Assembly: GCA_030704615.1 (NCBI GenBank)
Contig: CM060734.1
Span: forward strand, 37,218,042-37,278,041
From: Takakia lepidozioides
Taxonomy: Eukaryota; Streptophyta; Takakiopsida; Takakiales; Takakiaceae
Length of the DNA stretch: 60,000 nt
Direction: 5' to 3'
Shown: positions 31,727-44,800 of the stretch, piece after piece
How positions within the stretch are numbered: position 1 is the stretch's first letter
How the letters are laid out: the number at the start of each line of letters is the position of its first letter
The notes under the pieces: model-generated
Told to the model about the DNA's origin: nothing
What the model saw: the letters and a program-made list of their open reading frames with translations, nothing else
Database searches by the model: none
Program-made: the position numbers and the translations under genes

Positions 31727-32589
31727 CTTACTGCTCTTCCCATATTATTGAGAGATCCTGACAGCTTCAGAGAGCCTGGGTGGCTGGTGAGAAGGATCCT
31801 GGTGAGATATTTCTCACTTCCTTGCTAACAGACAAGAAGTTCAATTCCATGTCAAGTGCTGGTGATATCTGAGTGGTCAGACTCCTGAAGCTGTGTGAGT
31901 TATGGTCCCTTTATATGGATCCACTTTGCTTTATGCTCGTCTGCTCCAGATTTGTGCAGTCAGTAGTACTTGTTTGTCAGATAATCTCTGCAAGATGCTG
32001 CAGATGGCATGTATTTTTCAAAGACAATCCAAAAAATGAGAAGGTCAAACTGTTGACCATTCTGTAATTCCCCAACATTTTTACAAAGCAGAAGTGTGAA
32101 TGCTTAGCTATGAGAGGTATGTGATCCCTCCATGGAAGCCTATGCTTGTGGGCCATGTTGGCGAGGTATTTCAAAAAGACGATTCTATGCAGTTGGACGT
32201 GCAACACTTGATCACCTCTGATAGCAGCAGCTAACAAACAGAGCTGGGTTATTATGCGGCTTCTCTTAGTTGGAAAGTCCGGAGTGAGTTTGCAAATTGA
32301 GGGTAGACTCTGGGCAGCCATCTTCATACTATTTGTAATTGTTAGTTCTCCTGCTCACTGCCTTTGATACCTTCCTAATTGACCACTGTGCATAGCTGTT
32401 ACAATGTTAAGCCTCCTTAAGAGCAATTCTTTTGGTACCTCTGAGTACTAACATGAATAATTAAAAGCTAGACTTCTGTATTCTTTTTTTGGAACTTCAC
32501 TTCCAAGTAACTCAGCATGTGAGGGTGGAGTTTCCAAGGGGGTTAATTTTTCCCCCTTCTCTGTCGAGTATAGATAATTTTTCTACCAA

Positions 32590-32700
32590 ATCACAGTACG
32601 AGTCTGGAGTTCGGAGAGCTGGTGATCTCCGTGTTCGACCATCAGTAGGTGAGGGGTTCAATTCCCAGCCTCCTTTCCTTATATTGTATCATTTTCCACC
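32590..32700 (+). repeat. tRNA-like B-box sequence
   Basis: GGGGTTCAATTCCCAGCC (about 32,653-32,670) is a good pol III B box, with TGGAGTTCGGAGAGCTGG upstream as a weak A-box candidate. It does not fold as a tRNA by eye; probably a SINE head. Confidence 0.35.
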
Positions 32701-33470
32701 CTAAAACCTCACTAGATTCTTAGCATGTATTCTTTTCTACCTAAAGACTTCAAACTAGATCTGCATGCCAGACCACTTCCATTTCCTAAGTAAGTTCGTT
32801 TTTACAGGCTGCCTACCCTGTCCCCAGCTCAGCCTTCAGTAATCACTGTTTTACGGAACAGCCTTCAGCAGAAATCTTGAGGCGTTTTTAAATGGGAGGC
32901 AGCGGACAAGGTGCTTCCTTGTTTTGTCTTCTACATTTCTTTGATCTTTACGTCTGCATGGTCCATCAGCGAAGATCTGGATCGTTGAATTAGTAAACAT
33001 TTCCGAGAAAAATGATATCACAAAGCATTTCCGAAAGTAATTCAATGCTACCCTGTGGGGTGCTCTGGGAGATCTTGGTTCTTGTGCAGGTTTGCCTATA
33101 GCTTGATGGCATAGATTGCAGTTTACTCTTAGATTTGTGCTCCGGAGGTGTATTTCTATGTCTGGTTTTTAGCAGCTGTTCTTATCAGTAAACCATGACT
33201 GCTTTTTTCCTGCTCTTGGAGGTTCCCCCCATTGTTCGGCCTTATGGTTTATGGCCCTTTATGAGGTTATTTTTTCCTCGATCTTAATTCCAAATTCAGG
33301 GCTCCGCCCCTTTCTTTTTTTATTTAAAAAAAAAAATCAATCCTATCTTGCTAGGAGAATGTGTGCCATTGTGTTTTGAATTTTTCCCCTCCTCGGTAAA
33401 GGGCCTGAATTTTGAGCCTGGTTTCCTTTACTCCTTTCCGATTATAACGTACGAATTACATTAGATATAC

Positions 33471-33720
33471 ATGTACACGTATCCCGGTACCTACGAGGTA
33501 GGTATGTATCCTGGGTCTCAGATACGTACAAGTACGATCCAATCTAGGTACCTTCCTAAGTTCACCTACCTTCCACCTGACACCGTAGGTAACCTACCTA
33601 CAACTGCGCTGAATACGTACTTAGGGTTGGTAGGCAGGCAGGTAGGAAGGTAGGTGCATCACTTTCCTCGTGCTGTACCTGTCGTATCGTATTATTCTTC
33701 ATGTCATGTATAGCTACGTA
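33471..33720. repeat. GTAGG/CCTAC-rich low-complexity tract
   Basis: Dense imperfect repeats of TACCTA, GTAGGTA, GTACGTA and GGTAGGCAGGCAGGTAGGAA, in both orientations. It could form hairpins. No coding frame is credible. Confidence 0.6.
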
Positions 33721-34838
33721 TAGCTCCAAATGGCGCGTGGTGCACTGCGATAGGTTGATATCGGGTCCACCCCACATCCTCATAACTGCATGCACACGTG
33801 CCGCACTCCGATCGAGGAGCCAGATATGATAAATAACAAACAATTCCGTCGAGGCGACCGTCTTGGGGCCCGTTCGACATCATTCTTCCGTTCATCATAG
33901 CTATTACTATTATTTTTAATTTTGTTGGATAAACAAAATTAAATATTAAAATATATAGACCAGAATAAACCAGATAAGAAAGTAAAAAAAATAGACCAGA
34001 ATATTGATGCAATAAAAGCAGAGCAGACTGAAGGATTGGTGAATCATTCCACAAAAAGCTGGGTTGTGTTGTCAGTGCTCATTTGGAGGCCCTAATGTAG
34101 TCACTAAACTAGTGCAGTCAATGCCAAGGTGAGCTAAGTGAAGAGTCAAAGGTAACTGAGCTAATGAGTGGGGTGTGAGGCCATGTAGTCAGGGCTAACT
34201 AAAACAGAGAATAGTCACAGCCCCTCTAGTCAAAGTCTCCCTAAAAGTTACAGACTACAGACCTTCAGTCAGGTAGGTCGTGCGCTAACCAGACACAGTC
34301 AGCTACATTTTTTTTTCTTAAAGGAAGGTTCTAAAATGACTCTCTATCAGACTACCTGCATACTTACTATAGGTATTAAATTTTCTCACAACAAAAAAGA
34401 AAAGAAAAGAAAAAGAAAGTTCACTAGGTACCCGTTGGTTAAGAAAAAAAAAAAAAAACCTTCCCACCCTTTTAGGGCAAACATGCTGACCGTCCCATAC
34501 TGAATCCTCATCATGTGCAAGTTTGGTGGGGCAAGAAGCGATTTGATGAGTGAAGTGGTAGAAGGGAGATCCTTGTGTAACGTTCCTGCATATCACACAA
34601 CATGATTGATCTATAATCACCCCAGTATCGATGCCAAGAGGAATGATTGTGATGATCTTGGTAATCATAGAATGATGACTGCCCATAAGTCTAATATGCA
34701 CATATGTAACGTCCTTTTGAAGCGGAGAGGTTCGTAGATGCCTGCATGATTCATCTTTCAAGTCTTCAAATTCGAACAGTAATAAATGCTACTTCTCATC
34801 GTTGTCAACTAGAAGATGGTACTTGAAATGCTGACTGA

Positions 34839-35322
34839 TCAGAAAATACGCTCTAATGATGGCCCCACTTTGTTTCCTGAAGTTCGAATTTCTTGCCTTC
34901 CAAAACCAAAGCATCTTGAAAAATGGTGTGAGATGATGCCGCTTACCAAACCGTTTCGCTCCACTCCAATGAAATCTTTAGGTATATGCAGTTGGTGTCT
35001 GAGTATTCTAAGGATTTCAGTCCTAGTCTGAAAGAATTCATTCAAGATATTTAGGGATGTTGTCTCCCACACTGTCAAGTGATATTTTCTCAACTGGTTC
35101 TCTACCTACACGCAGAAAAATCTAACGAGGAGTCAACATGAGTACCTTGGTTTGCAGGACGTGGGGGTCTGTAAGTAGTCTGTACTCCAAAAAATTCATA
35201 CCGGGAAGCAATGGCACACTATCAGCCAGCAGGACGGTCGTGAGTGGAATATAATGAGAGCTCTTATTAGCTTCCTGGTACAAACTACAAACTACACCAA
35301 TTTCCAAATCTTTGAGAGTCAA
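34839..35322 (-). CDS. Possible exons of an unidentified minus-strand gene
   Basis: I do not recognise it. One open stretch (about 35,322-35,143) reads LTLKDLEIGVVCSLYQEANK, PLTTVLLADSVPLLPGMNF and LEYRLLTDPHVLQTK. It stops at an AAG|GTACTC donor. A second (about 35,100-34,839) reads KYHLTVWETTSLNILNEFFQ, LHIPKDFIGVERNGLV and ISHHFSRCFGFGR. The amino-acid texture is protein-like and the donor is good, but start, end and acceptor are unproven. It may equally be a decayed transposon gene. Confidence 0.3.
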
Positions 35323-38003
35323 GGGGTGGGTGAGCAGTATTCATCGGAAACAACGAGATTTTGTTCTGTGGCTCCTGACCCCTGACACTGACATCTCAGA
35401 GAATATATTCTCCACTTTTGCAGCAGACCCTGCTCCAAAAGCTTTTCTGTGACCAAGGAGGACTTCAAAAGGACTTATTAGCGTTGCAACCTGTACGTAT
35501 GTGCCATGCATGCAGTGTTCAGTAGAAAGCTGGAGAATCATGGTAGCAGAGGGAAGTTATGGCAATAGGGACTGGACGAGTGCTGCTGGCCCGCTTGGAG
35601 AGAGTCTGCACAGCACTGCCACCACTGCCACAAGTCTCACTCACACCCTCCTCTGTCCAGATCCTCCTGCGCAGTGGCCGCCCTGCAGCACAAATCCTTC
35701 CATGGGGCTCCGTGCCGGAAGCTCCTGACACCACGTTCTGCTCAGAAGCCTGAGCCCCAACATTGCTGCATAATGTAACCTCCACTGTTGTGAGCAAAAA
35801 CACCTTGATCTCGCAGTCCTGCACATTCCTACTCTACCCACACCACCTTCACCCTAGAAATTCTGCGAGCTGCTTCCCAGATTTCATAAATTTCTCGTGC
35901 CATTTCCCTTCTGCAATCCAGTCTGGGAACGTCGATGTTGAAGACGGTGAATTGCATTGGGTAGGTAACTATGTGCGGGCTGTTTCCTTGGAGCAAGCAG
36001 GTACAAAACTTTATGCTGCCAAGTGTCCTTGCCGGAGCGCTCGCGTGTTCCGAGTAGATAGACGGGTAGATGTCGATTTCTTCCGTACCGACCGGTAAAT
36101 AAAGCGGGCGACGGGAACAAACCCTGCCGGGAAACCGGCTGATCCCGGTGGAAGCCCGCCGAGTCTTGCCGGTGAGCCACCGGTGGGCGGTGAACGGGAC
36201 AGGTGGCGCGTAGGTTGGCGACTGGATCGTCCGGTTGTGTAGGCCGGCGGGCCGGTGTGGCCGGCGCTTTCAAACGAGGGCTGCCACCCCTCGGGTTCCC
36301 TAATCAGTCTTTTCATTATGAGCCGAACATATAAACTTGTGGAGGAGAGTGATACAGAGCTGAACTTCAGCGATGGAGGGAAGTGATGGGGCGCCTCTGA
36401 TCGAGGAACGCAGTCTGTGCTGCAAGGAGAGATAGAACAATACTATGTGTCGTTTTCAGCCTGGATGAAGCAGTATGATTTTTGGAGAATGTTGAGACAA
36501 GGGAGATTACTAAGAGGGAGAGAGATTAGAGCGAGATGTGATAGATGATACTTGCGCACTGGGATCTTATAACTCGGGACGCCGCGAGGTATGGTTTCGG
36601 AAAAATCTGAGACCTGCGTTGCGTTTCTGAGTTTGTGCTTGGTAGAGAGAGAGATTGTAAGAGTGATTGGAGAAGTTCTAGAGAGAACGGTAGGAGGACT
36701 TCTCTTGCCTCTGATTTCGATGAATCTTGAATTTTGTTAAGCAGTTTCTATGCTTTCTACTGGATAAAATTGTCTTCTGATCAATGTACAAGATTTTGGT
36801 GTACATATGGTCTTCGACGTTCGTTGGTGGCTGAGATATCGGGACTCTTTCAAGGAGTTCATGTGAGCTTACGTTGACGACCATTTCTGCGCCCTGCCTA
36901 AGCTACTGAATTGCTTGCCATAGAATGATGTAGCTCGAAAAAATGTTTTGGTGGTGACACATGTAGGATGCCTTTTGCAGATTTGGGACGAGGCTATAAT
37001 TTGTAGCTGCACAAAGTGCGGTTGGTTAATGCAACAGGAGGGAAAAAATTCCTCTTGAGATCATCCCCACTCTAACACTTCCCGGTTGTGTTCAGAGCCT
37101 GCGGTGCCAGAAGCTTGTCGTCCCATCCATGCTATGAGGTGAGAAATTTATATACACGATGTACATCAGGAAGTAGTAGAAGAAGGCTTCCAGCTCTAGG
37201 GGTTTCGTGAGGTGTCAGAGAGACAGATAGAGAGATTGTCGAGCAAATTATTCGGGCGGTTGACCAGTCTCCTTAACTAGACCTGTCTATATAGATGTTA
37301 CCGAGTAGTATGTCTGTATGTCTACGTTATGCAAAACGGTAAGTATCAGTCCTTTCCCTATAACTAGTCCCAGTGGTTTTATTTCTGTCGGCGTATCCAG
37401 AACTTTGTGCTTGCTCAACTCAAAACCGAACTTGAGATATCTACACAAGTCTCGTTTACACCAGTTGATCTTCACGGAAGCACAGGGCTACGGAGAAAAT
37501 TTCCACTTTGAATCGTTAGAAGTAGGCGGAACATGCATTTTGATAGTGTCGCCCCGTCTTACGTTCTCTATAAATCGTCGGTGCATTTCTCGTTCCGTGG
37601 AAAATCAAAATTCGTGGAGTGATTACATGCATTCATGAGGGAGACGTCATCCTTCTTGGATTTATTGATGATGTCTGAAGTCTCATTTTGCAGGGCACTT
37701 ACAAGCTCAAACTGGCATGGAGTTTCCAGTGTTCAGTCCTGAAATTCCAGCCTGCCATCTAAAAGCAGAAACGCCACATCGATTTCCCTGTACTTTGTGG
37801 ACATTGTGAACGCAGCTTACGGTTCGACAGATTTGACATAGGATACCTTTGCTTCCAATTCCAGGCTTACGGATCCAACCTTCTTCTTCAAAGCAAATCG
37901 TCGACTGATATCTTGCTGCTTAGAAAGAGAATCTGGCCACTCTTAACTCAGTTAAGTAACAAAGAAATCAGCGAGTGGTACATAAGACAACGTTCGCTGA
38001 ACA
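35323..38003. other. Intergenic / 5' region, partly GC-rich
   Basis: 35,560-36,290 is GC-rich with CCGG-dense sequence (around 36,090-36,270) and several conflicting short frames. It could hold a promoter or unrecognised exons. GAGAGAGA runs occur at 36,510-36,650. The last part probably includes the promoter and 5' UTR of the MIZ1-like gene. Confidence 0.35.
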
Positions 38004-39350
38004 ATGGGCGCCCTCACCAAGCTCACGTTGAATCATATCGAAAAGGATTTTGGGAACTTGGATGGAAAGCTTATGCTGGTTCCGGCACACAAATCGCGTA
38101 GCAAGCTGAAGAAATTGTTTACTATCTTCCGCGCTCTCTTCCATTTTTTCCCGTTTCCTGTTGTCAGCCAATGCAGTGGCTTAGCATTGCCGGCTCCCTC
38201 TGATCATCCGTCGCTGGGCAGCCGTGTCACAGGTACGTATGGTGCTATACGCTTCTACTTCGTACTTCACCTGCGAAAGCAATTGATCTCATGTGAATGG
38301 ACTGGAAGTACTACAATTAACTCTGCGACCTTTTCTTTTGTGCACGCAAGAAGGAAAACAGGAAACTAGCAGTGGAAGACTAGAATTTCGTGATTTTGAT
38401 CTCAGAAGCATTGGTAAACTTAACGGAATCACAACATCAACTTTGTATCCAAGTTGTGACATCGAAATTATACACGAAAACTTCAGACCTCTCTGAATGC
38501 AGCTTCTTTCAAATGACTACCTAGGACTGAACTAGACTGTCTATCGCGATGACTGCGTGCATCTAGAGGACGGTCACGACTTCGCAGAATGGCGTCAATG
38601 GCACTTAACAGAATCTAGGGTGTTTTGTACAATTCATGCTGGCCATTTACTCTACACATTAGAGTTTGCAAATCGCTTAAAAATTACTTGTCCGTCGCTG
38701 CTCTACCTCAATGTACACGCAAGGTGTTGAAACCTGGTTTTGATCATAGGGACGTTCACTGACTGGCCACCGTAACGTAATTTGTCCAACTGGTATAAGT
38801 GTAGATCTTAGCTCTTGCATGCAGTGCTTTTTGTTCATTTGTAGGGCCGAGTGAATGTTAACATCGATCTGCTTTGGTTTTGACAGGTACATTGTATGGA
38901 CACCGAAAAGGTCATGTTTACTTTGCAGTCCAGGAAGACCCCAAGTCTGGCCCTGTTTTAATATTGGAGCTTGCAACTCCAACGAGTTCACTGGTCAAGG
39001 AGATGGCATCAGGGCTCGTACGAATTGCTCTCGAATGTGAAAGAACAGCAAATCGAGGAAAACTGTTCCAGGAGCAGATGTGGACAATGTATTGCAATGG
39101 CAGAAAGACAGGCTATGCAATCCGGAGGTGCTGTTCTGAGACTGACAGTCACATCCTCACGCTAGTACAAGCGGTCTCTATGGGGGCCGGGGTGTTGCCA
39201 TTGGATGAAGATGGGCCTGATGGAGAGATGATGTACATGAGAGCACGGTTTGAAAGGGTGGTGGGATCGCGAGATTCTGAGGCATTCTATATGATGAACC
39301 CTGATGGCACTGGAGGACCAGAGCTCAGCATCTTTCTGTTGAGAATTTGA
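38004..39350 (+). CDS. MIZ1-like (DUF617) protein, two exons, 230 aa
   Basis: Member of the plant MIZU-KUSSEI1 family; the Arabidopsis founder is needed for root hydrotropism, and molecular function is unsettled. Exon 1 is 38,004-38,232 (MGALTKLTLNHIEKDFGNLD, KSRSKLKKLFTIFRALF). The intron is GT-AG, phase 1 (ACAG|GTACGT ... TTTGACAG). Exon 2 is 38,887-39,350 and holds the domain: TGTLYGHRKGHVYFAVQED, ILELATPTSSLVKEMASGLV, RIALECERT, LWTMYCNGRKTGYAIRR, SMGAGVLPLDEDGPDGEMMY, MRARFERVVGSRDSEAFYMM and the C-terminal PELSIFLLRI. Length fits the family. The domain is complete and uninterrupted. ATG 38,004 is the first in frame. Confidence 0.92.
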
Positions 39351-40874
39351 CAGGTTATCTTCGTCCTCAGAAGTGTCTGAGCACCTGTACAATGTTACGT
39401 GGAACTTAGCCTGAGCATGCACTTGGGAAAATCTGGCCAATGCTGGCAGCTCTGGAGCTCTTCTTGTGGAACAGAGTGTTGACATCTCACAAAGGATAGG
39501 AGGATGGAAGAGAAAATGATGTTGACGGGCAGGGTCCGAATCTTGAGAGTCCTCTGAAAACATATTCCACTGTAAGCTAGTATCACCCTATGAGTGTTCG
39601 ATGGAAATTGGTACGCTATTGCATGCATGGAGTTGGCTGTGATGTAAGAGAGACGTTGGTGGTTTACGAGTGGTCTAGATACAAAGGGATGGATAGACAT
39701 GCATGATATTCCTATCGAATCTGCGTGAGACTTGTTCGGGAAAGAAGAGAAGGCCTCTGGATATGATCTTGGTTGATGTTAATCCGCCCTATTTATGAAG
39801 ATGACAGATCCGTTTCAAAGGACCTGAGAGATGACCGTTCAAGAACGGGTAACTGATTTCTCGAAGGAACGCACCGTGAGGAAGCCAGCAAGAAGACATC
39901 GACCTTGAGCGGCGGGAAGGAGAGGCCTCGAGGGTCCAAAAAGTTTTGGAGCGTGAAAGAGGTCATTCGTTGTAAAGTGGAGAATCAACAAACCCCGATG
40001 GACTGAGAAACACAGTGATATCTAGAGAATTATTGCTAGCAATTGCTGCTCGCTAGGATTTGTTCCTTTTAAACTACGAGATCTTTACAAAACCTTAGTT
40101 TGATCACCTCTACAGCCCCTGACTAGATTGTCCTTAGAAGCACGAGTAGGAGATGGCTTAACCATGAACGCAGAGCTCCTTGAAGGAGATCCAACATTCC
40201 GAGAAGACTTTTCGGGTGGGAATCACAAGTGTGGGCTCCGATTGTGAAGAAAAGCATGCGTTTTCAATAACTACCGAGCCTGCGACCCAGTCAAGAAGGA
40301 TGAGAAGACAATCTGTCCATCCCTATTTGTATGGAATCTTGGTGAAGGGAGCGCGCCAAGAAGCCGTCCCCTCCTTCTCTATTCCCCCCTGAAAGTCTTC
40401 TCATGTACATTCTTTCCGAGTTGGCCTTCTTGATCGTTCCATCTGCTTCAGTTCTTTGTTCCTTCTCTGAATTTCTGTTTCGGACCACTCTCTGGACATG
40501 CGTATGATCCACATTCCTCGCTCACTCTATGCATTTCGTTGGAAGGAAATCCAGTACTTGTTTCTTTCTCTCCATCTATGATGCATCCATCTGTTTTTGC
40601 TGCGATGTAATCAGTATTCGGTTTTTGCACTCAATCGTCTTCTGCTTCTTTCCTGTCTATCCACGTTCCTAGACAAACCTTCCTTATTGTTGAGTGGATT
40701 CAACTTGACTGTCCGCCTAGATCTTGACATGTTGTGAGAGAGAGAGAATGTACTCATAAGGAGCTCATAAGACGTTGTTTGCCGTAGCCTTGTGGCCATT
40801 GACCCGGCACTCAGGTTGAGCCGAACACAAAGGGACAGAAACTACCTTTGTCAGGGGCGGACACCGGAAGTACG

Positions 40875-40905
<31 letters not shown>

Positions 40906-41807
40906 CGCTCATGAAACTGCGGCATCCTCTCCAAATTCGAACCAATAGACTCAGAGATTCTGGTTCATTGGAACGGGACTGAGCACTTTGAATACGTGTG
41001 TTTTCCTCCTGTCAGATACACGAGTTGCTATTCGGCCACGGCTATGATGGATTTATCGTGGCCACAGTTGTGGCTCCTCATCAATCGGTAACCCCAGCAC
41101 TCTGAAGTATCTGAGCCTGTATTAGTCTATGAAGGGAGTTCCAAGATGTAGCAATTATGTGCTCTGGTCACGAGCTTAGTCTTTCCTCGGAAAAAAGCGA
41201 AAATTGCTCTATGAGCATGTGACTGCCAATGCCCAGGGGGTGTTGGATTAAGAGGCCTTACTGGATAACGGGATGTCCGATACGTTTGGGTGAGGTGAAT
41301 TCATGGTTGAAGAGCAGCACAAATGCCAGGGGCCGGTGGTGAAACCGCGCACTATGAGGCTCCAACGGGGGCCATCCCTACCACCAGGAATTGCTGGTCA
41401 TATCCTTTGTCATTCCCCACACTCGTCCTGTTCCAGTCTTCTGTTTGATTGCGAACTCTACAAACCATTAATCCCTTAGTTTCATTTGAAACTACATAGA
41501 TTAATCTGCAGCTTTTTTAGAACACATGTATCGTCTTATGAGCTCGCATCTTATCATATCCACCTGCCATACCGAGCAAAGTAGCTCTAAACTAGTTTGA
41601 TGAATGTCAACTGGTAGGGCTGATCTGTCATTAGTTCAGGATTTTTTAGCATACAGGTATACCTTTTGAAGAAATCAAAGCCCCTACATCTAACTATAGG
41701 ATTCGAATCTGCGTCATGTAAAGAACCATTGCTATTAGGACTCACCCAAGGGTTGCCTTTCTCATGAGCCTTGGGTTTTCAATACTTCTTCATTGAACTG
41801 AGTAAAC
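39351..41807. other. Intergenic or 5' intron stretch
   Basis: No exon is convincing. It may hide the first exon(s) of the C2CD3-like gene, whose N-terminus is not found. It contains a dispersed repeat at 40,735-40,900. Confidence 0.35.
40735..40905 (+). repeat. Interspersed repeat, copy 3, with GA microsatellite
   Basis: GAGAGAGAGAATGTACTC, GTTTGCCGTAGCCTTGTGGC, GACCCGGCACTCAGGTTGAG and GAACACAAAGGGACAGAAAC. It is followed by a GA run of about 28 bp (40,880-40,905). Same family as 29,455 and 30,388. Confidence 0.7.
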
Positions 41808-44800
41808 TTGACAAGTGGGGCACCCAAGAAGGGAGAGCTCTATATCCAGACGGATGGCTTGCAATGGGACGGTCCCACCTCCCAGCCCGGGTCTTGCAGC
41901 TTACTGATTCCCTGGTGGGGTCAACCTCTGTACAATCACTTGTTGCTGCCGCTGCCTGCTGGTCCCTCTTCTCCTCATTACGCTGCTGTGTTTGCTCTGC
42001 ACTCTGGCCCAACACAACTTCAAAGGTACGTGGGCAGGAGAGTGGATGGCTACTGAAGGCCCAGTGTATAGTTGTCTAACAACTGGAGAAGTATGCAGGT
42101 CTTCACAGTTGAAGGCCCGGGACAAAAATGATCGGTGTCTGAAAGGAGAGGAATATCTATCTACTCGGAGAAAAAAACTTGTATTAAATGTCGTCGCCTC
42201 GAAGGCTGGACACATCCACAGGGAGAGGAAATGGAAAAGCATCGAAGTAAGCAAGAGAGAACTATAATATCTATAATGTAGCAAGAAATGAAACGAAATT
42301 TGGTACTTTAAAACGTCGTCGGGAAGCCTCATATTCGAAAGGACGGTGAAAGAAGAAAAAGTCCCACCTACCAGTCTCTATCCGCAGACTGTTGGCTGAA
42401 CCCAATGCCCTTAGAAGAGAATAGAGGGAGATAGAGCTGCAGACAGGTAATTTGGTCGCTGCATTAGAACTATCGTCAAGAATGTCTCCAGTGGAACTGC
42501 AGTTTTGTCGTCAGATTGGCTGGTTTCTCTGTCAGAAAGAAAGATTGACAGAACTGTAAGTTCAGCGGTAGGCGACCAGCGAAAGCGAGCAAAGAATAAG
42601 GACAAGGATGAGAGTAGAGAGAGACACACGCAGAGAGGATCTCCACAAAAAGCCAAAAGAGAGGAGTACTGAGTTTGTTGGCAATACTCCTGCGGGATGT
42701 TACTCCCCAGCCAGCTGTGGGTTTAACACCCCTTCAGCTGGAAACTAATGTGACAAATTGTCACTGTCATACGGCTGTCATTGCCCTGCCGGTTGCTCTC
42801 CAGGCCCGGATAACCTTCAGGGGAGACAAAGAAGAGAAATGAAATGAAGATATACTAAATATAATTATAGAAGAGAAATGAAATGAAATGAAGAGAGAGT
42901 AGAACCCGTAATATGACAGTTAGAGAAAGCACCCCACCAAGGTAGAGGGTAGAGAGGGAGGGTATGCAGTATGGCTGCAGTATGCACTCAACTGTGCCAC
43001 CCATTACCTTTCTAGTCACCCTGCACCCAGTTTGCAGGTTTGCACAGCACAAATCGTAAGAAGAGGGAAACGTTCTTCTTTATCGTGCTGTTGAACCGTC
43101 ATGTCATTCTACTCAATTGGACTTTTTTCTTTTCTTTTCTTCTCTTTTTAAAGAACAGGGGACAGAGGCCCTGGAAACTTATGACTTTTCAAACTCGACA
43201 GGTACTTGCAGGACATGGGTTTTTTGGAAATGACTTTGGTGAGAGGAAAGATACTTCCGGATTTGAAAGACAATTCAAGAAAAGTAATTGGAAATTTCTC
43301 CGTAGATGTTACGGGCCTCGATGAGGATCACTCGATCAATGGTGTGTATCCTGTTTTTGCAAATGGACGGACACTAATTGGATCACTAACTCTAACTATA
43401 AGAGTTGAGTTTTCCTCAAACCCATCTGCCAAGAAGGATAACACACAGAAACAAACTAATAAGATACGGAAGCCCAAAATTGTTTCATCATTTGAGCAAA
43501 ATGAAGAGCTTGCTTCTGCAGACTCCACCCTCCCTCTGTATCCCACAACGCATCTTGGCTCCCTCGGGAAGCTTGCTGCAAGTGTGCGCAATCAAGCCAA
43601 CAATCCTTTCACCAAATCTGCTCTGAAAAGAGCATTACTATTAGCGAACCGTGAGCCATCTATTGAGGAAAACAAGGATGCTGACCCAACCGAAGAAGCT
43701 ATGAAGAGGGCCTCCATGGAAGAGGGGACCAGTAGCCTGGGTAACAGACACAGCAGGTCTTCACTCTCAGGGGCCAAACGCGAGAAGTTCCCACCTGAGT
43801 GGAACAAAACTTCCAATTCAAGCTTGAATGCTGGTGTTAAAGAACCAGCAACAGGGCAATACACCTCACCTTACTGGGAGCAGCATGTGGATGTGCGTAA
43901 GCCATCGTCATATGTTGACAATGCTTACTCTGTAGACGAGGCACAGAGCTCAGGTGTGGCATCTTCAGGTACATCTGAAGGTAGTGTGCATCATGTATTT
44001 ACCTCTCAGGATATAGGAACTCTGGAAATTGGGGAAATGGAGCACTCTCCAGGAACTGGCCTTGTCGAGAAATTTTCACCAAGGAAGGTTTCTGAAGACT
44101 TAGAAGATGCCTTCAGACCTGGTGAGTTTGAAAGGCTGAAGCAATTTGCGGAAGTGGGTGAACCAAGACTACTGCGCTCACCAAGGAAGAACGACTCTGT
44201 GGACTTTGAAAATGCCTCTGAATTGGGGGAGTTTGAAGGGCTTGTCAGAAGAACTGAAGGAGAGGCTGATCCCAGACTCCTGCGGCCACAACAGAAAGTC
44301 GGGTGTGCAGGATCCGGATGCATTCTGGATATGCTAAAGCTACCACACCGACAACCTGAATCTCATTCCCGTATATCACCGAGAGCAGGTTTTGGCTTTG
44401 ATCCTGGTGGAGCCGATGGGCGTGATGCTGCCAGAAGTTTCAGAGAAGAGATCGCAAAGCACGTGGATCCACGGCGTATGACGGAACGGAAAGAGATTCT
44501 GTCGTTGCCCAAATCAAGGGATGATCAAAATTCCAGAGATGAGCCGGCTGGGGAGAAAGTTGCAGGCGAAAGAGCTTCTCCTCAAAATGTGGTTACAGAT
44601 TCTTTAAGCCAGCTTATAAAGCGTGCTGAGGCATTTCGTGAGGCTTTGAAGGGTTCGAAATCTTCTCTCATAGGCTCAAACATTGTCGGATTCTCGTCAG
44701 CGGATGCTGAACATGGTAGTGCATTACATACCTCTGGCAAAGGGTCCCATAATGTTAAATTCTCGCCAAGAGGTGGTAGCGAACTTCAGCTCGACCGTGG

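Larger units (their letters stand above)
31727..34838. other. Intergenic stretch with repeat debris
   Basis: Probably begins with the CWF19 3' UTR. About 33,200-33,340 holds a SINE-family 3' body (CCTTATGGTTTATGG, GAGGTTATTTTTTCCTCG, CAGGGCTCCGCCCCTTT, poly-A). A-tracts occur at 34,380-34,460. No exon is convincing. Confidence 0.45.

Noticed and set aside
35884-36316. Two long overlapping minus-strand frames in GC-rich DNA
   Set aside because: GC-rich sequence lowers stop frequency in several frames at once. The translations are Arg/Pro-rich with no domain, so the open length is probably compositional.
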